DNA of 64,000 nt from Mauremys mutica (lineage: Eukaryota; Chordata; Testudines; Geoemydidae): the NCBI RefSeq assembly GCF_020497125.1, contig NC_059080.1:68368618-68432617 (forward strand), given 5' to 3'. A program made the translations under genes and the position numbers. Below, in pieces: positions 55,862 to 64,000 of the stretch. Every line of letters starts with the position of its first letter. The first letter of the stretch is position 1. The notes below the pieces were generated by a model. It saw nothing but the letters and a program-made list of their open reading frames with translations. It ran no database searches and was not told where the DNA came from.

Positions 55862-56606
55862 GGAGAAACTGTTGTTGTTTCTGTTTTAAATACTTGGGAA
55901 GCATGCAGATACTATGGTGATAAGAGTCATGTAAGCTCCTAAGTAGAAAACTGCCACCCCTTCAGACTATTCTGAGCATTGTGCCCTATAAACATAACTC
56001 CTGTCTTGGTTTGAGCTGCAACAGCTTCTATAATTTTATGCATAGCGTTATTGGACTGTCTAAGCAACAATGGATGTAGTTTTAAGATACATAGTTTTAT
56101 TTGGAGAAAAATAAAAGCAAACAGAAAATGGGCTCAAATTTATAGGGTTGGTTAGTTGTTTTCGTTGCAAAATATGTTGTTGTGGTGAATTTGACCCACC
56201 TCTCTCCCTCAAAATAAATAAAAAATCTGCAAAGCTGCATAACTTTTGTAACTTCCAAAATTCAGCTGTTCAAATGGTTGCTGTTAATTCTCTGCAAATT
56301 CTAATATCAATTATGGTTCATCAGTTTCTCTGATCCTTTTTGTAAATTTGTGCACTCCATATCTCAGTGAGGTCTATTTATAACTGAGTGCTGCTTCTTT
56401 GTGCTTGAATTATAAAATAAGGTAACTGAGTGCAATTAGCTAACAAATTAGCCAGAGGCTTTTTACCTCTAGAACCATGGTTTAGATTTACTCATAAAAA
56501 GAACAACTGAAAATTATTTTGGTCTGTAAATAATCTGGAATAAAACAATTTTGGTAATCTCCCCACTGGTCACTTAGAAACGTTTATTATGTCCTTAGAT
56601 GAGTTA
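55862..56606. other. No gene recognised
   Basis: AT-rich sequence. Nothing supported. Confidence 0.5.
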
Positions 56607-56614
56607 GTTGGCAG

Positions 56615-56827
56615 CAGGGGAGGCTCCAGGCACCAGCACAGCAAGCACATGCCTGGGGCGGCAAGCTGCGGGGAGGCAGCCTGCCGGTTGCCGTGAGGGC
56701 GGCAGTCAGGCTGCCTTTGGCAGCAGGTATGCCGAATCCGTGTTACCAGCGTACTTCCCGCAGGTGCGCCGCCGAAAGCTGCCTGAGTGCCGAGCTTGGA
56801 GCAGCAAAATACATAGAGTCACCCTTG
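56615..56827. mobile_element. hAT-like MITE, decayed
   Basis: Starts CAGGGGAGGCTCCAGG and ends ATAGAGTCACCCTTG, inverted relatives of the CAGGGGCGGCTCTAGG terminus. Flanks GTTGGCAG (56607-56614) and GTTGGCAA (56828-56835) match 7 of 8. The interior is GC-rich with GGCGGCA words. Non-coding. Confidence 0.7.
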
Positions 56828-56835
56828 GTTGGCAA

Positions 56836-58682
56836 GCTTTGCTCAAAAGGGCCCAAAGATGAAGAAGCTGATAAAATGATATCCACTCGCACTCCAGAAT
56901 GCTGTGTTCCAACAGCTAACCTTTTCACTGGTACTAAATAAATTAACACGGTTAAGCAGATCTGTTGGGACTCCATTGACAAGAATGCCTGAAACAACAC
57001 CAGCCCTGAGTTTGATTTCGGATTTGAGACTCCACAAACTCACTGTTTTATGGGTGTGACCCAATTTGAATTGATGCTGGTGGGCCTATAGTGTTTGTTC
57101 TACATCGGAGTCAAATGTTTCCCACGCCTCTAATGCTCAGTTTAAGCTTGATCATCAGCAGTTGGGGGAGAGAATTTTCACCCCAGAGTTGACAATAAAG
57201 TAGGTCATGGACAAAGAAACAATACCAGATTGATCTCCCACCTCAGTATGATACTATGTTCAATATATGTTGGTACAACTATTTTTAGGTGAGCTTAGGA
57301 CTGAGCTCATGACATAGGGCCATGTGTTTTTGTCCACATACAAATCCTTTCACTTTCTGTTTTGTTTGTTTTAATCCTTCTGTCTTGTGCTATGTTTTGC
57401 AGATAGAGTCTCTAACAAGCTTTGTAATCAGTTCTTCACCTTTCTTACAACCAACCACCCCTGTCACCGCCAAATGAGGTTTTATTTTACATCTAAAACT
57501 TTTGTCAGGGGCTCTTTGTTCTTGATGTCACCGCTGCAAATGACAAGCACCGTCTTCTAAACCAAAGAAAAAAATTGCCATAATAAAAAAGTCAAGAAGG
57601 AGGAGCAGTGCTTTGAAATACTAGTTTATTAACATCTTTTTGAACTGCCATCTGGAAAGGTGTAAAGAGGGTTTTCTCTTTCAGTCTGAAGACAATGGAA
57701 AATCAAGGGTGAAAGAATATGTTTTCATTCGTATTTGTTGTTGATTCATTCTTTTCCCCCTCAGCTTTAGACTATGATTCAGAATTCTTCGCTGTCTTAT
57801 TCCAAAGAGTTATGTGGGTTCTGACTTTAAATTCTGCTCTATGACATAAAGCAATGCTGAAGTCATGGCACCCTGAATCTAAAAGCACCCTTGAGAGTCC
57901 TGATCTTCTAGGCCTGATAAATGTAACCATTTCATTCTAGCAGCTAGGCTGTGTATGATACAGATATTTCAGCAAGAACCTAGATGTGTTGTGCATTCCA
58001 AATTCCTAGTGATTTCCCACTGATTTAAGGTTAAGTATTTGCATGAGTGCCTTGCTGAATCAGGGCCTGCTTGCATAATAGACATTGGGAACAAATTTGT
58101 GATATCTTCTAATAGGGGAAAAAGATAAGGTGTCTTACGGTGAATCAAAATATTTACCCAGATGTTCTATGACTTCCACAAAGCTATTAAATTGTAGGCA
58201 AAAAATAACCTATTGAAAAAGCATAACATATCATTGCCTGTTGAAACCAGCGCTTTCTCTTTTCCCAAGAGAGCAGCTATACCTATCACTGAAATTGTTA
58301 CTAAGAGACAATGAGCCACATGCTGATCTCATTTACATCAGGGTTACTCTATGAGCCAGAGGACTCTACCTCCCTGGAAAGAAATGCAGATTACTCTGAT
58401 TTCACACCAGAGTAACTGAGATCAGAATCTAGCTCCCTGTCACTGTGTAAGGCTGTGTCTTTTTCTAGAAGTGATCTAAATTAAAGTTCTTTCCTAACTA
58501 GTGCTCTAACACTGCTGATACAATCTTCACTTTAAAAAACATGTGATGTTGCAATTTCCTTCTAAAAATGGTCACAGACTAAACCCTAGATCCAAACAAT
58601 CCCTCAGTCCAAATCTTGTGGCTCTGGCTTGTTTCCAGAGTTTTATTAATGACTTTACAAGTATTTTGTTCATTGTGGGGTT
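56836..58682. other. No gene recognised
   Basis: AT-rich sequence. 58325-58435 shows a weak inverted pair (TGATCTCATTTACATCAG with AGTAACTGAGATCAGAATC), a pattern common in old sauropsid repeats. Confidence 0.45.
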
Positions 58683-58955
58683 TCCAAAGGATCTTGCTTG
58701 GTTAAGGCAAAGGACTGGTAGTCAGGAGATCCACGTTCAATTTCCAGCTCTGCCACATATTTCCCGCTTAACCTTGGGCAAATCACTTAATCTCTTTTGT
58801 TCCTTCTCTTAAAAATTTAATAACACTTCTTGGCTATTTCAATTGCAAGCTTTTGGGGGGGAAGAGGGTGGCTTACAATGTATAGTGTGCAGCATCTAGC
58901 ATAATGGGTCTGTGATCTTAGTTGGATCTACTGTAATACAAATAACTAATAATAA
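58683..58955 (+). mobile_element. MIR-like CORE-SINE
   Basis: A tRNA-like start (GGTTAAGGCAAAGGACTGG, GGAGATCCACGTTCAATTTC as B-box-like), then TTGGGCAAATCACTTAATCTC of the MIR family, then a tail with AGCATCTAGCATAATGGGTC and TACTGTAATACAAATAA. Confidence 0.7.
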
Positions 58956-59534
58956 TCATTCAATTAGAAGTGAAAACAGAATTTGTTCCTTACCATTTGA
59001 GGATTTCATTTTTTAAAATCATAAATAAATAAAATAAAAATGAAATCATGCTCATACTCTATAGTGCCTCTAATAGTCTCTGTGCCTGGGCATCTTTTCT
59101 GTACTTTTATTATCCTTTTATGACTGCTTAAATTATCTTGTGTTGTTCAATAAAACCCATGAAATTACTTTTTGTGCAGTTACTCAGAAAAAATGTTCCA
59201 TTATGTGACAGCCCTACAAACTCCATTTTAACCACAGAATTTCCCTTTCCTCTGTACCTTCCGGTTACTTCTGAATACCCAGTGTCTGAAGAGGTAAGTC
59301 AATGTTAAAATATTATTCTTCCTGGTCTCACTATCAGGCCATCCCCCTAAAGTAAATTGAAAAACACCAACTGACTTTCATGTGGGCCAGATTGGGTGTT
59401 TTTCAGTATAATAAAGATCTTGGACCTGCCACTTTATCCAAAGCAGGATGCTTTGAGTTGACTGCTCTTCATATTTCTGAACTTTTAATTTTTAATTAGA
59501 AGTGCCAGATCCTGATGGCTTGTAAGGAGGGATG
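58956..59534. other. No gene recognised
   Basis: Nothing supported. Confidence 0.5.
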
Positions 59535-59716
59535 ATGCTGGAGGATTCTCTGCACCTTGAGGTCTTTAAACCACGATTTGAGGACTTCAATAACTCAGAC
59601 ATAGGTTAGGGGTTTGTTACAGGAGTGGGTGGGTGAGATTCTGTGGCCTGCATTGTGCAGGAGGTCAGACTAGATGACCATAATGGTCCCTTCTGACCTT
59701 AAGTCTATGAATCTAT
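59535..59716 (+). mobile_element. CR1 LINE 3' end
   Basis: A plus-strand copy of the CR1 3' UTR also present on minus at 18757 and 43067. It ends CCTTAAGTCTATGAATCTATGATG. Confidence 0.9.
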
Positions 59717-59935
59717 GATGCAGTGATTGGGGCACTAACCTAGGACTTGGGAAACTTGGCTTCAAGTCCTCCTTCTGCTACAGGCTTTGTGATCTTGGGC
59801 AAGTCAATTAGCCTTTCTGTGCCTTGGTTCCCCATCTGTAAAATGGGGATAATAGCACTTCCCTGCCTCTCAGGGGTGTCGTGAGGATAAGTACACTAAA
59901 GATTGTGAGGTGTTTGGATGCTATAATAATGGCTA
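59717..59935 (+). mobile_element. MIR CORE-SINE
   Basis: Clear MIR text: CTTGGGCAAGTCAATTAGCC, CTGTGCCTTGGTTCCCCATC, TGTAAAATGGGGATAATAGC, then GGTGTCGTGAGGATAAGTAC. It directly abuts the CR1 3' end. Confidence 0.85.
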
Positions 59936-60990
59936 CTAAGGACATATTTCCAAGGAGGCTTTTTCCTTGACTAATTTCATTTTAAGTTTTTTGAATTCAC
60001 TAAAAATCTAATTAGGGGGGGCCAGCTCCTCATCCCGTGTAAACCAGCTTAGCTTTGTTGACTTTAATGAGTAGCTGGTCTGCTAAGCTTTACAAATACC
60101 TCTGTGATGGGTGTGAAAAAGAGGGAACTACAGCTCCCATCAGTCCCCTCTCTATTGCGCATTCCCTTCCCCCTGTCAGCAGGAGCTGTGTTTCCCATTG
60201 CACTTCCCCTTCCCATGGCCAGGTAAGGGGAAAGGTCCTGAACCAGCAGGTGGCTGGGCTCTGTTTGGAAGTGGCAGCCACATGGCAGCAGGCAGCGGGA
60301 GAGAGAAGCCCCAGGAACTGTGAACAAAGCTGCATATGGAACAGGCTATGACTGCCAGATGTTACAGCTGGGTGTAGGTCTGTGTGTGACTTATGGGGGA
60401 GCAGCAGCAGCTAGGCAGGGAATCAGTGCAGAGGGCTTCCAGTGTGAGAGACTGATTGAGCCTGGCTTGGAAATCCCCAAATGCTTATTTGCTTGGACAG
60501 AGACTGGACTGGAGAGGGCAACCCAGGCACCAGGTCTCTTGCTTGGACTGCCCCAGAGACCCCAACATTGTGTCACTTTGAACTGAAACTGTTTAAGCCT
60601 CTGTACCTAGGATATTTGCAACCTTTCCCCTTCTGATTGAGTGGTTATTGAGATCCACCAAGGTAGAGCCGACAAGGCCTAGCTGCTGAAGACTTACAGT
60701 GCTTGCCCCCAAGACATGGCACCCTAGGGGGTTGGGGTACAGAGTAACCTCAACAGTTACACCTCTTTTTTTGTTCAAGCCCATGAGGTGAGAGATCTGT
60801 GTGCAAAAGGCCCCTCTCCTTGCTATTCTTAGGGGCCCAGCGCAGTAGATCCTAGTGGATTAAGTGCTATTTCAGCAATGTGCTGTAAATTATAAACATT
60901 ATAAATCAGATGCTCTTGGCCAGTATGAGTTCCTGGATTTGTTAGCTCTCAAAAAGCCCAAGAGAGGGGAAAGATTGAATATTGAATCAC
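59936..60990. other. No gene; GC-richer block at 60110-60790
   Basis: The block has GGAACTACAGCTCCCATC and other words seen in turtle LTR-type repeats, but I found no ends, promoter or coding motif. The open frames on both strands look compositional. Confidence 0.35.
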
Positions 60991-61000
60991 CTTATTTCAT

Positions 61001-61085
61001 GCATCCGACGAAGTGGGTATTCACCCACGAAAGCTCATGCTCCAAAAGTCTGGTAGTCTATAAGGTGCCACAGGACTCTTTGCTG
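61001..61085 (+). mobile_element. Penelope-like element, body only
   Basis: An 85-bp insertion flanked by CTTATTTCAT (60991-61000 and 61086-61095). It holds only the sense body from GCATCCGACGAAGTGGG to CTTTGCTG and stops exactly where the tail begins in other copies. Confidence 0.88.
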
Positions 61086-61095
61086 CTTATTTCAT

Positions 61096-61934
61096 AGAAA
61101 AGCTGGTATCTTTAAGATACAACAAAGCTTTCTTTGGAAAAGACAAATTATATTCTATCAGTTGGCTGAACAGTACTGAGCAGAGAATCCATAAAAGATT
61201 TTAATGTGCAGAGCTGTCAGTTCTTTCATGGCTAAATTAACAGTAAAATGATAAATAGTCAAACATACAATAAAAAGTTAAAAGGTATAAGAGGGCCAAG
61301 ATCTGCAGTAACCTGGCTCTTTAAAATCAGACCCAACTTTGAAGTACGGTACTCTTTGGGGTTTTAGTTTCGGCTGTCTAGACAGCCTCCAGTTCAACAG
61401 CCTGCTTATGGAATAGCATGGAGGAGCAGCATAGTAATAAACAGCTGAGCTGGTGTTTGTGTTACTTAAAGCCGCTTGAAAGTAGTTTGCCAAATAGATT
61501 ATTGATTATTCTATTTTTACTAAGATTAGACTTGGATTTGATTATTAATTATTATTATTATTATTATGCTGTATTTATTTGAATTTCTAAAATAAATGAT
61601 GGGGGGGGAAAGGTTCAATCCTGTACAGTGGTTGGTATATCCCATGCAAAAAAAAAAAAAAGTCAGAGTGATCAGACTGCCTGTCTAACAAAATTCACCA
61701 GGACAATGAGAGGAATAGACTAAACAAAGAGATTCCCACTGTGCCTCAGAGCTCTGTTCCCTCTAAACCTCCACCCTCTCTGTATGCCTGGGAAAAGCTT
61801 TGCAGCATGCCCTGGGATCGGCGTATCTGAGCTATTTTGGAGCTAATGTTTCATATGTCTGAACTGGGGAGAATTTTATCTAGGTATTCATGTGGCTTAT
61901 GTTGCTGTAGTATCGGAGAATTTGGGTCTGATGT
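61096..61934. other. No gene; AT-rich microsatellite
   Basis: Contains (ATT)n at 61541-61567 and an A-run near 61648-61661. Nothing else supported. Confidence 0.5.
61541..61567. repeat. Microsatellite (ATT)n
   Basis: Tandem ATT, nearly uninterrupted. Confidence 0.9.
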
Positions 61935-62077
61935 TTAAAGGTATTTAAGTGCCTAAAGATGCAGAGAGGTGCCTAAATCCCATTGAAATTAGTGGAAGTT
62001 AGGATCCTGGGTGTGTTAGTCCACTAGGTGCCTATCTGCATCTTTAGATGCTTAAATATTTTTAAAGATCAGGCCTT
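61935..62077. mobile_element. Palindromic MITE-like repeat
   Basis: The left part GGTATTTAAGTGCCTAAAGA with GCAGAGAGGTGCCTAA is mirrored on the right by TAGGTGCCTATCTGC with ATCTTTAGATGCTTAAATA. Non-coding. Class unknown. Confidence 0.6.
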
Positions 62078-63594
62078 TGGTCACTTCCAACTTCCAGCAT
62101 AATATAGCATAATTTTCTTCAGCATAAACAAAGGTTGGTGTTACCTAGGATGCGTTGTATCCCTAGGAGATACAAGGGATTATGTCAAAATTCAAAGCCA
62201 AATTAATTCTCTTAATTGCTCCTGAATGGAGCTACATGAGCCCCCGCTGGCATAAAATACTTGGGAATTGTTCATTCCCCCTAACCTGGAAAACATGTCA
62301 AGTTTGAACTTCTCGTCTTTATTGCTTAGGGCATGATTTGTTTAAGGGGAAATATGCTTTTTTTACATTTATCTCATAAGTGTTCTGTATTATGTAGTCC
62401 GATTTTTTTTAAATGACAGACCACTTTACAGTTAATAGCCTTTGTGTTTTCTTTTTCTATAAACTTTTTATCAATATTTGCAGGCACACCTCCTATTTGT
62501 GTGCATGTATATAGAAATAATTGCATGTACCTTTGCTTGAAATTCAATCAATATTTATTTCAAAACTGCTAGGCCCATCATTTTAAAGGGAGAAAATAAT
62601 TAGACTTGATAAATTCTACCCTTTGATAGATATTTCGAGTTTCAAAATGTTTTCAAGATCAGAACTATACAATAAATCATATGTTAAGACTGTGCCTTTC
62701 CCCTTTGTGTTAAAGGGTCTGGATTCTAATCTACATACTCTTTGGTCAAGACTTGAGGTCATAACCACAAGCAAATGTTGTTAATCTTGTGAAAGGCATT
62801 TGTTTCTGAATAATGAGAAAACAATAAAATGCAAAGAAGGGATTTCTTTTCCTATTTGTATATTTTGGATGAGATAAATATGGGCTGATTCTGGAACCCT
62901 TACTGATAAGTAGTTACTTACACCGAATGGGACTGAGCCTACGAGTAAACACGATTCCCTGCAAGGAACATTTGCAGATTCAGCCCCTGTATTAGCAATG
63001 AATTAAGGACTGATGTTGTCAGGGTAGCAAAGTGAAGATGTTTGGAGATGCAGCTAGGCTGGCTGTACTCTTCTCGGGGATGATTATTCCCCAGGCAGCA
63101 GAGCTGATCATGTGAAAGCTGGCAGAGAGGATTTAATAGGAGAAATGTACAGGTTTACAAGTGAGTCATCTCATAACCACTGATACCAGTGATCAGTGCA
63201 GGGCATGTTTATGACTTTCTGGATGAGTCAGATGATGGAAACAGTTACAATTTTCCAAGTTTGCTGCTTGCAAAGATATTTAGGGCCTGGTCCTGACATC
63301 CTTACTTGCTTTCAGTTGTGGCTTGCCCCACACTGAAATCAATTGGACTGTTCAAGGAGTAACACACTGTTTGCTGTGAGTAAGTGCAGCAAAAGCTGGT
63401 AATCAGGTAGGAGGAATGAGATACAATTCCAAATGGATGAATGGGTCTGGAAAAATAAAACTTTTCCTTGAGCCTTTACTTGCTTTTTTTAAGGTATTGA
63501 GCCACATTTTATTATGGTCTTGAAAAGAATATTTTCCTTTCTTGTATTTATGTTACTGGAGCATATCATGCCAAAATACTGCATCTCCCCAGGG
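62078..63594. other. No gene recognised
   Basis: AT-rich sequence. Nothing supported. Confidence 0.5.
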
Positions 63595-64000
63595 GTGGTT
63601 CTTAGAACTGTATGGAGAATGGAAATTCTGTTTCACAGAAAGATTCAAAATTTGTTTTGATTGCAATTAGAAGTGAAACCCAAAAATTTTGAAACACTTC
63701 AAAAGAAAGTTCTGAAAAATATTCCATTTTGGATTGATCAAAATGTTTCATGTGACACAATCATTTCAACATTCTGTTTTGATTTTGACTCCTTTGCTTT
63801 ATACTATAATATATAACAAAAGCCACAATAAAACATGTTTCAAAAGGGAAACTCCTTTGGAAAGGAAAATTCAAAATGTTTCATTCTGAAAATGTTGAAA
63901 TTGTCAGAATTTCCCCCTCTTCCCCCCCCACATATGAAATTTGGGTGAAATTGACACAATTTGGGGAAACATTTTGATTTGGATGGAACTGCATTCTACG
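63595..64000. repeat. AT-rich dispersed repeat (TTTCAAAATGAAA family)
   Basis: CAAAATGTTTCA, TTTTGAAACA and GAAATTTGGGTGAAATTG words to the end of the window. It probably continues beyond it. Confidence 0.45.

Noticed and set aside
60055..60586. Frames on both strands in a GC-richer block
   Set aside because: No motif, and frames of similar length occur on both strands.
1..64000. Search for host exons, tRNA, rRNA or conserved gene structure
   Set aside because: No open frame flanked by splice signals and resembling a known host protein was found, and no tRNA or rRNA fold was seen. Small or conserved non-coding exons cannot be excluded by reading alone.

Overview
The window reads as non-coding vertebrate chromosome packed with transposable elements. 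I found no host protein-coding exon, tRNA, rRNA, operon or CRISPR array that I can support. The repeat mix is CR1 LINEs with the octamer 3' end, Penelope-like elements (PLEs), a PIF/Harbinger transposon with many related MITEs, hAT and mariner MITEs, MIR-type CORE-SINEs and a Ty3/Gypsy element, with no primate- or rodent-type L1 or Alu. This points to a sauropsid and most likely a turtle or tortoise. That assignment is inference from repeat families, not from a marker gene.

Layout. 1-12.5 kb: a 3' piece of a CR1 LINE (112-1172), a mariner-type element holding a hAT-like hairpin (2105-2540), a MIR fossil, a GC-rich LTR-like block (8040-8855) and a Harbinger-type MITE (10155-10403). 12.5-16.8 kb: a young Ty3/Gypsy element with 191-bp LTRs that differ at one base, but with the capsid part of gag deleted and two breaks in pol. 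16.8-26.1 kb: CR1 fragments, an RTE-like LINE fossil, a PLE fragment inside a CR1, and a PLE carrying GIY-YIG coding sequence on the minus strand. 26-37.5 kb: mostly unrecognised AT-rich sequence with LTR pieces (a clear solo LTR at 31023-31757), a fossil ORF near 29 kb, another CR1 and two MITEs. 37.55-42.4 kb: a 4.84-kb PIF/Harbinger element with TAA target duplications, a gutted DDE transposase on plus and a Myb/SANT-like gene in two exons on minus. 43-64 kb: CR1 and MIR remnants, PLE insertions with foldback structures (one a perfect 182-bp palindrome), an LTR with a nested MITE, nested MITEs at 52.3-53.6 kb, a hAT MITE with 8-bp duplications, and a GC-rich minisatellite inside a hAT-like element.

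How parts work together. The only gene partnerships are inside mobile elements: gag-protease-RT-RNaseH-integrase in the Gypsy element, and transposase plus Myb-like DNA-binding protein in the Harbinger element. All are broken here. The MITEs share the Harbinger-type terminal motif GGCCTNGTCTACACT and have probably been moved by such a transposase. The most notable structural signal is that four of the five clearest PLE copies carry an inverted segment at their 5' side, three of them beginning at the same body/tail junction.
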